Shown one piece after another: positions 1 to 7,732 of a stretch of DNA of 50,037 nt. Origin of the DNA: JAVWMQ01 sp036637375 (GTDB lineage: Bacteria > Bacillota > Clostridia > Peptostreptococcales > Anaerovoracaceae); NCBI GenBank assembly GCA_036637375.1, contig JAVWMQ010000007.1:1-50037 (forward strand). The letters are read 5' to 3'. Numbering within the stretch: position 1 is the first letter of the stretch; every line of letters starts with the position of its first letter. Under the pieces are notes generated by a model. That model did not search any database. It saw only the letters and a program-made list of their open reading frames with translations, and was not told the origin of the DNA. A program made the position numbers and the translations under genes.

Positions 1-83
1 TAGCATGAATTTTTATTAGATGGTTTTTGTCACATATGTTTGACAATCCTAGATTACAAGGGTTAAACCGCCTAGTGATGTCA

Positions 84-112
84 TTGACACTTGGGAGATT
101 TTAGTATAAATT
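84..112 (+). promoter_or_regulatory. Candidate promoter of the DtxR-like regulator
   Basis: A perfect -35 hexamer TTGACA (84-89) is followed by the AT-rich -10 candidates TATAAA (105-110, spacer 15) or TAAATT (107-112, spacer 17). It lies about 105 bases before the first gene. Spacing is imperfect, so this is a moderate call. A second TTGACA at 40-45 has no convincing -10. Nothing else, and no partial gene, was recognised in bases 1-218. Confidence 0.4.
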
Positions 113-117
113 TAAGA

Positions 118-135
118 TGTTAGGTAAAACTAACT
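118..135. promoter_or_regulatory. Inverted repeat, possible operator for the DtxR-like regulator
   Basis: GTTAG (119-123) and CTAAC (130-134) form a perfect inverted repeat with a 6-base spacer, just downstream of the putative -10. The TTAGGT...CTAA pattern resembles the general look of DtxR/MntR-family boxes. Autoregulation by the adjacent gene is inferred from position only. Confidence 0.35.
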
Positions 136-218
136 CAAGAATATAGTTGTCTTTAATTTGGGAATGGTAAAAGAAGAGGAAAAAAAGGAATAGGAAGATA
201 TTTCGGTAAGGAGTAGTT

Positions 219-575
219 ATGAAAATAATGGACAATGCGGTAAGCCAGATTAAATATTTGATCACCTATAATTATCTAAAAGATAATAACAAAATATTTA
301 CTTTTAAGCGAGTTGCAGAGGAACACGGAGTCAATGCGTCTACAGTAAGTAGAGCAATGAATGGATGTGTTGAAAAAGGAATAGTAGATAATGATTACGA
401 AATGACATCTTATGGGGAAAAACTAATAGAGGAATATAAACTTCACTTAGAAAAGGTCAAATGCTGGCTTTTAAGTGAAGGGTTTGACGAAGACCTAGCA
501 GCAAAACAGGCTGAGGTACTACTTGAAAGATGCGACGAAAAAGCTATAGAAATTTTTTCAAAGTTAAAGAAATAA
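219..575 (+). CDS. DtxR-like winged-helix transcriptional regulator (small)
   Basis: A 118-residue protein. Residues about 25-65 form a winged helix-turn-helix with a recognition-helix stretch VNASTVSRAMNGC, followed by a segment (about 70-118) that aligns by eye with the helical dimerisation region of DtxR/MntR iron- or manganese-dependent repressors. The usual metal ligands of that region are not evident: the expected His of the HRLLE-type motif is replaced, and the LEH-type position reads LER. The C-terminal SH3-like domain is absent. The ATG is preceded by AAGGAG (208-213). The gene stands alone, converging on the next one, with an inverted repeat in its leader. It could be a metal-blind derivative or a generic HTH protein. 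DNA binding is well supported; the ligand is unknown. Confidence 0.7.
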   Translation: MKIMDNAVSQIKYLITYNYLKDNNKIFTFKRVAEEHGVNASTVSRAMNGCVEKGIVDNDYEMTSYGEKLIEEYKLHLEKVKCWLLSEGFDEDLAAKQAEVLLERCDEKAIEIFSKLKK

Positions 576-597
576 AGAAACTATAGACAGCTATATT

Positions 598-852
598 CTA
601 TATATTAACTGAGGAAGCTTTAATTAAATCTTCTTTGGCAGGGCGTGATAATTTTTTGATTGAAGCTTCACGCCTTAGGGCTTCGCCCTTATCATGGAAT
701 ACTTCATGATAAACTAATGTAACAGGTGTGCGTCCTCTTGTGTATTTGGCACCTTTACCGCTATTGTGAGTGGTTATACGGTTTTGTAGATCCGTTGTCC
801 ACCCTGTATAGTAACTGCCATCGTTACATTTCAAAATATATACATAATGCAT
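598..852 (-). CDS. GIY-YIG nuclease-superfamily protein (UPF0213/YhbQ-like)
   Basis: An 84-residue single-domain protein of the usual UPF0213 length. The family signature is visible: YVYIL (3-7) and YYTGWT (14-19) form the GIY-YIG strands, Arg25 is the expected catalytic arginine, and the KYTRGR and EALRREASIK blocks follow. These proteins share the fold of UvrC and homing-endonuclease catalytic domains and are thought to act on DNA, but the in vivo role is poorly defined. The start is set by AGGAGAT a few bases upstream on the minus strand. It converges on the upstream regulator with a 22-base gap and diverges from the pst operon, so the 853-1116 space holds both leaders. Confidence 0.88.
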   Translation of the reverse strand: MHYVYILKCNDGSYYTGWTTDLQNRITTHNSGKGAKYTRGRTPVTLVYHEVFHDKGEALRREASIKKLSRPAKEDLIKASSVNI

Positions 853-982
853 AAATAATCTCCTAACATAAATGGGAACTTCTAGTGTGATCCTAGCAAG
901 TTGCCATTTTTTTTCTTTAAATTACACAAGATATTTTATCACCTTTTTCGTTAATGGGGAAATTAAATTTATTTTTGACTTT

Positions 983-1057
983 GTTAAGTTGATTTTACAA
1001 ACTTAACCAAAAGATAACATTTAACTTAATGAAGGCTTAACATTTGAAATGTATACT
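983..1057 (+). promoter_or_regulatory. PhoP-box-like direct repeats and promoter of the pst operon
   Basis: TTAAC/TTTACA-like hexamers recur with near-helical spacing at about 983, 994, 1003, 1015, 1026 and 1037 (steps of 11, 9, 12, 11, 11), ending in a perfect TTAACA (1037-1042). A -10 TATACT lies at 1052-1057 and no good -35 is present. Low-GC Gram-positive PhoP boxes are direct TT(A/T)ACA repeats spaced by about 5 bases that activate pst under phosphate starvation; the arrangement fits that mode. That PhoP binds here is inferred. Confidence 0.65.
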
Positions 1058-1116
1058 GTGAATTGTAAACACGAGGAAATATTTAGAAAAGAAGAATATC
1101 GAGGAGGATATGTAAA

Positions 1117-1953
1117 ATGAAAAAAAGAATAGGAATAGTAGTGCTACTAATTGTAGCGATGATGAGCTTTGCAAGTTGTGGATCAAGCACAAATGACAAA
1201 GGTAGCGTAGTAATTGCAGGTTCAACTTCTGTACAGCCATTATCTGAGGCTTTAGGAAGTGCATATATGGAAAACAACAAAGATGTTACAGTAGAAGTTC
1301 AAGGTGGTGGTTCTGGACAGGGAATTAAATCTATAGAATCAGAAATCGCAAACATTGGTGCTTTGTCAAGAGAAGTTAAAGACGAAGAAAAAGGCAAGAT
1401 TGCCAAAGAATACAAAATCGCAATGGACGGAATTGCTGTAATAGTAAACAAAGAAGTTGGAATTAAAGATTTAACATTAAAACAGGTAAAAGATATTTAT
1501 ACAGGAAAGATTACTAACTGGAAAGAAGTTGGAGGCAAAGCAGGTAAGATTGCAGTTGTTTCAAGAGAAGAAGGTTCTGGAACAAGAGGTGCATTTGTTG
1601 AGATTACAGGCGTACTTACAAAAGATGCAAAAGGAACTGAAAAAGATTTAACTACTAAAGATGCAATCGTTCAGCCATCAACAGGAGCAGCAAAGCAAAC
1701 AGTTGCAAAAACACCAAACGCAATTGCATACGTTTCACTTGAAGCTTTAGATGAAACAGTAGATACAGTAAAAATTCAGGGAGTAGAACCTACAGCAAAA
1801 ACTGTAATAGATGGAACATACAAAATTACAAGACCATTTGTATATGTTGTAGGAGAAAAAGTTGACAAAAAGACTCAGGCATTTATAGACTTTGTTATGG
1901 GTGAAGAAGGTCAGAAACTAGTTAAAGAGAATGGATTTATCCCAGTTAAATAA
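1117..1953 (+). CDS. pstS: Phosphate ABC transporter substrate-binding lipoprotein PstS
   Basis: 278 residues, the usual PstS length. A lipoprotein signal peptide ends in lipobox FASC with Cys21 as lipidation site, so the protein should be anchored on the outer face of the membrane. GSTSVQPL (about 35-42) and SREEGSGTRG (about 149-158) are the two phosphate-binding loops characteristic of PstS. It captures inorganic phosphate and delivers it to PstC/PstA. The start follows GAGGAGG (1101-1107). First gene of pstSCAB-phoU, directly downstream of the PhoP-box-like repeats, which suggests induction by phosphate limitation. Confidence 0.97.
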   Translation: MKKRIGIVVLLIVAMMSFASCGSSTNDKGSVVIAGSTSVQPLSEALGSAYMENNKDVTVEVQGGGSGQGIKSIESEIANIGALSREVKDEEKGKIAKEYKIAMDGIAVIVNKEVGIKDLTLKQVKDIYTGKITNWKEVGGKAGKIAVVSREEGSGTRGAFVEITGVLTKDAKGTEKDLTTKDAIVQPSTGAAKQTVAKTPNAIAYVSLEALDETVDTVKIQGVEPTAKTVIDGTYKITRPFVYVVGEKVDKKTQAFIDFVMGEEGQKLVKENGFIPVK

Positions 1954-1976
1954 CTGAGGTAACTAAGAGGTTGGAA

Positions 1977-2846
1977 ATGAAAACAAGGGAAAAACTTATT
2001 GAAAAACTAATTTTAATATGTGCCGCTGTATCTGTTGCAGCGGTGGTCCTTATTACTATTTTTATATTTAGTTCGGGACTACCAGCAATCCAGAGAATAG
2101 GCGTATTTGAGTTCATACTTGGTAAGGACTGGTCGCCTACAGGTGGAAGCTTTGGAATCTTGCCGCTTATTGCAGGGACTATGGCGGTAACAATAGGTGC
2201 CTTAATTATAGGCATACCTACTGGTGTAAGCTGTGCAGTATTGTTAGCAGAGATGTTAAAAAAGAGGCAAGCAAGATTCTTTAAAAGTGCAATAGAGCTA
2301 TTAGCGGGTATCCCTTCTGTAGTTTATGGATTCTTTGGAGTTGCAGTTATAGTTCCAGTAATAAGGGAAATCGCTTACGCAATTAATCCGGAAACAAGCA
2401 CTACAGGTTTATCAATTCTAGCAGGTTCAATTATTTTGGCAATAATGATTTTGCCAACAATTGTAAGCTTGTCAGAAAACGCAATATCATCAGTACCAAT
2501 TGAATTTAAAGAAGCATCATTGGCACTTGGAGCAGACAAAAGAGAAACTATAACAAAGGTAATATTGCCAGCGGCAAAATCAGGTATTTTTTCTTCAATA
2601 ATTTTAGGTATGGGTAGAGCCATTGGAGAAACTATGGCTGTATTACTAATAACAGGTAACGTAGCACAAATTCCAAAGGGCCCACTTGACCCAGCGGCAA
2701 CGTTGACAGGGACAATAGCTATGGAAATGTCATACGCAACACCATCACATCAGCAAGCTTTGTTTGCAATTGGTATTGTACTATTCCTAGTTATAGTTTT
2801 GTTAAATGTAATTGCACAAAAGGTTATGCATAGTTTTGGGGGTTAA
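1977..2846 (+). CDS. pstC: Phosphate ABC transporter permease PstC
   Basis: About 289 residues with roughly six hydrophobic helices. The binding-protein-dependent permease EAA-type loop is visible (EASLALGADKRETI around 182-195), with the following GMGRAIGETMAV typical of PstC. It forms the transmembrane channel together with PstA. A TTG at 1971 would add two codons, but the GAGG at 1967-1970 sits six bases before ATG 1977, so ATG is the better start. It begins 23 bases after pstS and ends 3 bases before pstA. Confidence 0.95.
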   Translation: MKTREKLIEKLILICAAVSVAAVVLITIFIFSSGLPAIQRIGVFEFILGKDWSPTGGSFGILPLIAGTMAVTIGALIIGIPTGVSCAVLLAEMLKKRQARFFKSAIELLAGIPSVVYGFFGVAVIVPVIREIAYAINPETSTTGLSILAGSIILAIMILPTIVSLSENAISSVPIEFKEASLALGADKRETITKVILPAAKSGIFSSIILGMGRAIGETMAVLLITGNVAQIPKGPLDPAATLTGTIAMEMSYATPSHQQALFAIGIVLFLVIVLLNVIAQKVMHSFGG

Positions 2847-2849
2847 AGG

Positions 2850-3674
2850 ATGGATAAAAATATAAAGAGTAAGTTGTATTTTGGTCTTAACTGGTTCATT
2901 GCCGGTATTACTCTTGCAGTCTTAATAATAATAATGGGATTCATCTTAATGAAAGGTTTACCCCATATTACATTAGAGTTCTTGACAAAAGAGCCAAGTA
3001 ACTTAGGTCGAGATGGTGGGATTTTGTCAGTAATAGTCGGAACATTATTTGTCACAGGAGTTGGACTTTTAATTGCCACACCAATTGGTATTTTAGGCGC
3101 AGTTTACTTTAATGAGTACGCAAAAGATGGCAAAATTGTAAAAGTCATTAGATTCTTTACAGAGGTTTTAGCCGGTATTCCATCAATAATATTTGGATTA
3201 TTTGGTTTTGCATTCTTTGTAGTATTTTTGGATATGGGCTGGTCAGTAATTTCAGGGGGATTGACACTAGCTTTGATGATTTTGCCAACTATTGTAAGAT
3301 CAACAGAAGAATCACTAAAGACAGTCCCTGTTTCATATAGAGAAGGCAGTCTATCATTAGGTGCAAGTAAATGGTACACAATCAAAAAAGTAGTATTACC
3401 TTGTTGCAAAAAAGGTATTTTGACAGGAGTAATATTAGGTGTAGGTCGTGCCATTGGCGAAACAGCAGCAATAATGCTTACAGTCGGAGGTTCTCTAAAC
3501 TTCCCAACAACAGTATTTGACTCAACAAGAACTATGGCACTGCATTTATATATGCTTGCTTCAGAAGGACTAAGCGAGGAAAAAACCTATGCGACAGCAG
3601 CATTGCTAATAATAATAATATTGATTATAAATGGAATTGCAAACTATATTGGTAGGCGAGGAGTGAAAGAATAA
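2850..3674 (+). CDS. pstA: Phosphate ABC transporter permease PstA
   Basis: 274 residues, about six transmembrane helices, partner of PstC. The EAA-type loop reads EGSLSLGASKWYTI, followed by GVGRAIGETAAIMLT, the PstA version of the permease signature that docks on PstB. The ATG at 2850 follows GGGGGTTAAAGG and is separated from pstC by three bases. The stop codon abuts the pstB start codon with no spacer, indicating translational coupling. Confidence 0.95.
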   Translation: MDKNIKSKLYFGLNWFIAGITLAVLIIIMGFILMKGLPHITLEFLTKEPSNLGRDGGILSVIVGTLFVTGVGLLIATPIGILGAVYFNEYAKDGKIVKVIRFFTEVLAGIPSIIFGLFGFAFFVVFLDMGWSVISGGLTLALMILPTIVRSTEESLKTVPVSYREGSLSLGASKWYTIKKVVLPCCKKGILTGVILGVGRAIGETAAIMLTVGGSLNFPTTVFDSTRTMALHLYMLASEGLSEEKTYATAALLIIIILIINGIANYIGRRGVKE

Positions 3675-4430
3675 ATGAGCAAAAAATTTGAGATAAAGGA
3701 TATGGACCTTTTTTATGGCGATTTTCAAGCATTAAAGAAAATTACAATTGATATTAACGCAAATGAAGTAACAGCATTAATTGGACCGTCAGGATGTGGT
3801 AAATCTACTTTTTTGAGAAGTTTAAATAGAATGAATGACACTGTTGCAGGCGTTAAAATAGAGGGAAGCTTGCTATGTGACGGAGAAGAATTATATGGAC
3901 CTAAAATGGATCCAATTACACTTAGAAAAAAGGTTGGAATGGTATTTCAAAAACCAAACCCATTCCCAAAAAGTATATACGAAAATATTGTATATGGGCC
4001 AAGGATACATGGAGTTACAGACAAAGCAACTTTAGATAAAATTGTAGAAAAAACACTTAGAGAAGTAGCTTTATGGGACGAGGTAAAGGATAGATTGGAC
4101 AAATCTGCACTTGGACTTTCTGGTGGACAGCAGCAGAGACTGTGCATCGCTAGATGCCTTGCAGTAGAACCAGAAGTAATACTAATGGACGAGCCTACAT
4201 CGGCTCTTGACCCAGTAGCAACATTTAAAGTAGAGGAACTAATTAAAACCTTATCAGAGAAATATACAATAGTAATCGTAACTCATAATATGCAACAGGC
4301 AGGTAGAATTTCAGACAAGACAGCTTTTTTCTTACTTGGAGAGTTAGTTGAGTATGGAACAACAGAACAAATTTTTGAAAAGCCTAAGCACAAGAAAACA
4401 GAAGATTATATTACAGGTAGATTTGGTTAA
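3675..4430 (+). CDS. pstB: Phosphate ABC transporter ATP-binding protein PstB
   Basis: 251 residues. Walker A GPSGCGKST (37-45), Q-loop in VFQKPNPF, ABC signature LSGGQ (148-152), Walker B VILMDEP (168-174) and the switch histidine in VTHNMQQA are all present. PstB powers phosphate import through PstCA. Length and motif set match typical PstB. Its start codon directly abuts the pstA stop, and its GAGG-containing ribosome site lies within the end of pstA. It ends 17 bases before phoU. Confidence 0.97.
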   Translation: MSKKFEIKDMDLFYGDFQALKKITIDINANEVTALIGPSGCGKSTFLRSLNRMNDTVAGVKIEGSLLCDGEELYGPKMDPITLRKKVGMVFQKPNPFPKSIYENIVYGPRIHGVTDKATLDKIVEKTLREVALWDEVKDRLDKSALGLSGGQQQRLCIARCLAVEPEVILMDEPTSALDPVATFKVEELIKTLSEKYTIVIVTHNMQQAGRISDKTAFFLLGELVEYGTTEQIFEKPKHKKTEDYITGRFG

Positions 4431-4447
4431 AATAAAGGAGAAAAATT

Positions 4448-5062
4448 ATGGCAGCAAGACCAGTAATGGACGAAAGGTTGTTTAAGATACAAGATAGAAT
4501 TGCAGAGATGGCGGGGTTGGTAGATAATGCCATAGGCGATACAGTTACTGCACTTATGAATAACGACAAAGACTTAGCGAGAAATGTAATTGACAATGGA
4601 GATGAAGTTGATGAACTTGAGGACAAAATCAGCAAGGATTGTTTCTATGTTTTGTCAACTCAAGCACCAATCGCAGGAGACCTTAGATTTTGTATAGCAG
4701 TTCTAAGACTTATTCGAGACCTTGAGAGAATAGGAGACCATGCAGAAAACCTAGCTAAATATGTTTTGAGATTTGAAGATACACAATTCTTTGTTGAATC
4801 AAAAGATCTTGAGAGAATGGCAAAAATGGCAAAAAAAATGGTATCAATGTCAACAAAAGCTTTCTTAGACCAAGATTTAAGACTTGCAATTAAAGTTTGG
4901 AAAAGCGATGAAGATGTAGATGAAATATATAGAAATATTTTTGCAAAGGAAATTAATGAGGTGACTTTAATAGGATCTCACCTTGAGAGAATAGCGGATT
5001 ATTCAACTAATATATGCGAAGATATAATGTTTTATGTTGAAGGCACAAGCACAATGGAATAA
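4448..5062 (+). CDS. phoU: Phosphate signalling complex regulator PhoU
   Basis: 204 residues containing the two PhoU three-helix repeats. Each repeat carries the acidic metal-binding E/D-xxx-D cluster: RDLERIGDHAENLA in the first half and SHLERIADYSTNI in the second. PhoU couples Pst transporter state to PhoR/PhoP signalling and limits phosphate uptake. AAAGGAG (4434-4440) lies seven bases before the ATG. Last gene of the operon. No strong terminator follows: only a weak AT-rich inverted repeat at 5094-5117, so readthrough to the next gene is possible. Confidence 0.95.
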   Translation: MAARPVMDERLFKIQDRIAEMAGLVDNAIGDTVTALMNNDKDLARNVIDNGDEVDELEDKISKDCFYVLSTQAPIAGDLRFCIAVLRLIRDLERIGDHAENLAKYVLRFEDTQFFVESKDLERMAKMAKKMVSMSTKAFLDQDLRLAIKVWKSDEDVDEIYRNIFAKEINEVTLIGSHLERIADYSTNICEDIMFYVEGTSTME

Positions 5063-5144
5063 CCCCAAAAAGGTTTAAATATATTGCCTCCCACTAATTA
5101 CTCTACAAAATAATTAGATTACAATGTTTCATTTTTTCAAAAGA

Positions 5145-5153
5145 TGGTATAAA
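5145..5153 (+). promoter_or_regulatory. Extended -10 promoter element
   Basis: TGGTATAAA is a TGn-extended -10 (TATAAA 5148-5153) about 50 bases before the start of the following gene. The -35 region is poor, as is common for extended -10 promoters. Confidence 0.4.
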
Positions 5154-5201
5154 TAAATCAATATGTTGTATATATTATTGATTAAAAGGGAGGCATACAC
5201 A

Positions 5202-5489
5202 ATGAATATTGAAATCACAGGTAATGTGCCAGCACAAGAGGCACAGGCATATGTGGAATACTTACAGGATAAATATAATCGTAAACTAGAGGCTTTAGAT
5301 ATATCCATCGATGGGGATTATGTGGATTTGGATTATAGATTTGCACCTGTAAAGATTGAGAGAATAAGAAGAATTACAGGGTACTTAGTCGGTACAATGG
5401 ATAACTGGAATGATGCAAAGACTGCCGAAGAACGTGATAGAGTTAAGCACGAAACAGTTGCAGGCAGCGGCGAAATGGAAACACTTTAA
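5202..5489 (+). CDS. Small protein resembling the C-terminal end of anaerobic ribonucleotide reductase (NrdD-like)
   Basis: 95 residues from the ATG at 5202, chosen because AAAGGGAGG (5186-5194) is ideally placed; an in-frame ATG at 5163 lacks a ribosome site. The C-terminal half, RRITGYLVGTMDNWNDAK followed by EERDRVKH, closely recalls the glycyl-radical loop and terminal helix of NrdD. The Gly of the GYL motif is kept, but the cysteine that normally precedes it is Thr. The catalytic barrel, active-site cysteines and zinc site of NrdD are missing, so it is not a reductase on its own. It could be a repair or spare glycyl-radical domain, or a regulator. It stands alone between phoU and alr with its own terminator. 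Function unknown. Confidence 0.7.
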   Translation: MNIEITGNVPAQEAQAYVEYLQDKYNRKLEALDISIDGDYVDLDYRFAPVKIERIRRITGYLVGTMDNWNDAKTAEERDRVKHETVAGSGEMETL

Positions 5490-5527
5490 TACAAAATTGC
5501 AGCGGTCTTGACCGTTGTTTTTTTGTA
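5490..5527 (+). terminator. Rho-independent terminator
   Basis: The stem 5500-5506 pairs with 5511-5517 (seven pairs, one G-U; loop CTTG), followed by a seven-T run. Flanking TACAAAA/TTTTGTA extend the pairing. It closes the NrdD-like gene. Confidence 0.8.
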
Positions 5528-5537
5528 TAAAACAATG

Positions 5538-5566
5538 TTGCAGTTTTTTTGCATAAGTAATATAAT
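5538..5566 (+). promoter_or_regulatory. Promoter of alr
   Basis: TTGCAG (5538-5543), a 17-base spacer and a perfect TATAAT (5561-5566), 45 bases upstream of the alr start and immediately after a terminator. Confidence 0.78.
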
Positions 5567-5611
5567 GTAATGGGTTGAAAATAGAGAAATTAGTGAAAGG
5601 AACAATATATT

Positions 5612-6748
5612 ATGTATAAAGAGGCAATAAGACCGGTTTGGGCAGAGATTAATTTATCAAATGTGGATTTTAACATCAAGAATATCATTGCTAAAGTTGG
5701 TAAAGATAAGGAAATTATTGGAGTAATTAAGGCTGATGGATATGGACATGGTTCAGTTAAAATTGCAGAGGTTCTAAGAGAGAACGGAGTTAAGACTTTT
5801 GCAGTTGCAACTTTGCAAGAGGCGATCGTACTTAGAGAAGGCGGAGTTTTGGAAGATATTATTATGCTTGGGCTAACTCCAGATATGTACGCAGATACAA
5901 TTGTGAAGTATAATATCACTCCAGTTGTAAACTCTGCATCAAATGCAGCAGCAATTTCAGCAGAAGCAGAAATTCATGGTGTGACAGTTGAAGGCTTAGT
6001 TGCAATTGATACTGGAATGGGCAGAATTGGATATCTAACAGATGATCCAGAAGCTATTTTGGATATCAAGAAGATGGAAGAACTTTCAAACTTTAAGATT
6101 AAAGGGCTGTTTTCTCACTTTGCTACAGCAGATGCTGCTGACAAAACTTTTGCAAAGGTACAGGAACAAAGATACAATGACTTTGATGCAGCACTAAAGG
6201 AAGCAGGCGTAAATATGCCTATGAGAACTTTTGCAAACAGTGCTTCAATTATGGAAATTCCATCTGTATACTTTGATGCAGTTAGACCTGGAATTATTCT
6301 ATATGGATGTTATCCATCAAACGAAGTTGACAAAAGCTTACTGGATTTAAAACCAGCTATGTCAATTAAGGCTAATATTATTCACCTTAAAACAGTTCCA
6401 GCTGGATTTAGTTGTGGATATGGACGTAAATTTATAGCTGAGAGAGAAAGTGTTATTGCGACAGTTGCTCTTGGTTATGCAGACGGTTACCCTAGACCAT
6501 ACTCATCACAGGCAAAGGTTATTGTAGGTGGTAAAATGGCACCAATTGCAGGAAATATTTGCATGGATCAGTGTATGATTGATGTTACTGATGTCAAGGG
6601 TGTTAAGGTTGGAGACGAAGTTATAATAATGGGCAGTGATGGCAAGAACACTATTTTGGCAGATGACATTGCAGAAGCAACAGGAACAATTAACTATGAA
6701 ATCTGTTGTGCATTTGGACAGAGACTTCCAAAGGTTTATATAAGATAA
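5612..6748 (+). CDS. alr: Alanine racemase
   Basis: 378 residues, standard length for this fold-type III PLP enzyme. Lys40 in VIKADGYGHG is the PLP-linking lysine. GMGRIGY with Arg137 and SCGYGRKF with Tyr269, the catalytic base from the partner subunit, are present, as is the CMDQCMIDVT block near the C-terminus. It interconverts L- and D-alanine in the cytoplasm and supplies D-alanine for peptidoglycan. GAAAGGAA upstream serves as ribosome site. Flanked by its own promoter and a strong terminator, so probably monocistronic. Confidence 0.97.
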   Translation: MYKEAIRPVWAEINLSNVDFNIKNIIAKVGKDKEIIGVIKADGYGHGSVKIAEVLRENGVKTFAVATLQEAIVLREGGVLEDIIMLGLTPDMYADTIVKYNITPVVNSASNAAAISAEAEIHGVTVEGLVAIDTGMGRIGYLTDDPEAILDIKKMEELSNFKIKGLFSHFATADAADKTFAKVQEQRYNDFDAALKEAGVNMPMRTFANSASIMEIPSVYFDAVRPGIILYGCYPSNEVDKSLLDLKPAMSIKANIIHLKTVPAGFSCGYGRKFIAERESVIATVALGYADGYPRPYSSQAKVIVGGKMAPIAGNICMDQCMIDVTDVKGVKVGDEVIIMGSDGKNTILADDIAEATGTINYEICCAFGQRLPKVYIR

Positions 6749-6752
6749 TTAC

Positions 6753-6784
6753 AAAAAATGCTTCACCTTTAGTGGAGCATTTTT
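6753..6784 (+). terminator. Rho-independent terminator after alr
   Basis: A 13-bp stem (6754-6766 with 6772-6784, one G-U) with a five-base loop. Its 3' arm ends in five Ts, and the A-rich 5' arm makes it potentially bidirectional. Confidence 0.85.
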
Positions 6785-6820
6785 AGATTTGTTTAGGAAA
6801 AAAGAAAAGAGGAAGATATT

Positions 6821-7654
6821 ATGATTAATATAGGGTGTCACCTATCTACAACCAAGGGCTTTGCTAATATGGCTAAGGAGGCTTTAGGGATTAATGCAAA
6901 CACTTTTGCGTTTTTTACTAGAAATCCAAGAGGTGGCAAGAGTAAGGATATTGATCCTGAAGATTTAAGAGTTTTTTTGGAATTAATAGAGGCAAATAAC
7001 TTTGCTAGGCTAGTTGCTCATGCGCCATACACTTTGAATCCATGTTCTGCAAAGGAAGAAGTGAGAGAGTTTGCCCATTTAGCAATGGAAGAAGATATTG
7101 CAAAGATGGAAAAGATTCCTGGAAATTATTATAATTTTCATCCAGGCAGTCATACAGGACAGGGCAGGGAAAAGGGCATAGAACTTATTGTGGATTTGTT
7201 AAATAAGATAATTAAAAAGGACCAGTCTACAGTTATTCTACTTGAAACTATGGCAGGCAAGGGTACTGAAATAGGTGGAAGCTTTGAAGATTTGAGAGAT
7301 ATTATAAGTGGTGTTAAATACAAGGACAAGATAGGGGTTTGTATGGATAGTTGCCACATAAGTGATGGTGGTTACGATATACAAAATAACTTAGATGGAG
7401 TTATTGAGGAGTTTGACAGAGTTGTCGGCATTGAGTTTTTAAAGGCTCTCCACTTAAACGATAGTTTAAATTCCCTAGGGGCTCACAAGGATAGACACGC
7501 CAAGATAGGCGAGGGATTCCTTGGAGTTGAAACGTTTAGGGCTATTGTAAATCATCCTAAATTAAAGGAACTACCTATGATTCTTGAAACACCAAATGAG
7601 CTTCCTGGATATATGGAGGAGATTGAACTTTTGAGAGGACTTGAAATTGAATAA
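6821..7654 (+). CDS. nfo: Endonuclease IV (deoxyribonuclease IV), AP endonuclease
   Basis: 277 residues, matching the Nfo/Apn1 family. The trinuclear zinc site is complete: His67 (VAHAPY), His107 (FHPGSH), Glu142 (LLETMAG), Asp176 and His179 (CMDSCH), His211 (LHLNDS), Asp224 and His226 (KDRHAKIGEG), Glu256 (ILETP). The enzyme cleaves the backbone 5' of abasic sites in base excision repair. GAGGA lies eight bases before the ATG. It begins 36 bases after the alr terminator and converges on glyA across a shared hairpin. Confidence 0.96.
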   Translation: MINIGCHLSTTKGFANMAKEALGINANTFAFFTRNPRGGKSKDIDPEDLRVFLELIEANNFARLVAHAPYTLNPCSAKEEVREFAHLAMEEDIAKMEKIPGNYYNFHPGSHTGQGREKGIELIVDLLNKIIKKDQSTVILLETMAGKGTEIGGSFEDLRDIISGVKYKDKIGVCMDSCHISDGGYDIQNNLDGVIEEFDRVVGIEFLKALHLNDSLNSLGAHKDRHAKIGEGFLGVETFRAIVNHPKLKELPMILETPNELPGYMEEIELLRGLEIE

Positions 7655-7676
7655 ATAGATAGATAAGTCAAAGAAA

Positions 7677-7711
7677 AATGCTGTGAAACCAGAGCTTGGA
7701 TTCACAGCATT
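7677..7711. terminator. Bidirectional terminator between nfo and glyA
   Basis: A perfect 11-bp stem (7677-7687 with 7701-7711) with an inner CCA/TGG pairing. T-rich tracts follow on both strands, so it can end nfo (plus) and glyA (minus). Confidence 0.85.
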
Positions 7712-7732
7712 CTTTATTTTAATGGGGTTAAA

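Noticed and set aside
1..83. Partial gene at the left edge
   Set aside because: No frame with protein-like content or a recognisable end was found in the first bases; nothing can be supported.
598..852. GIY-YIG gene as a homing endonuclease or mobile element
   Set aside because: Size and motifs fit the small UPF0213 housekeeping-type family; no intron, intein or repeat flanks it.
5094..5117. Inverted repeat CTAATTA/TAATTAG after phoU as a terminator
   Set aside because: Seven AT-only pairs with a 10-base loop and no T run; too weak to call.
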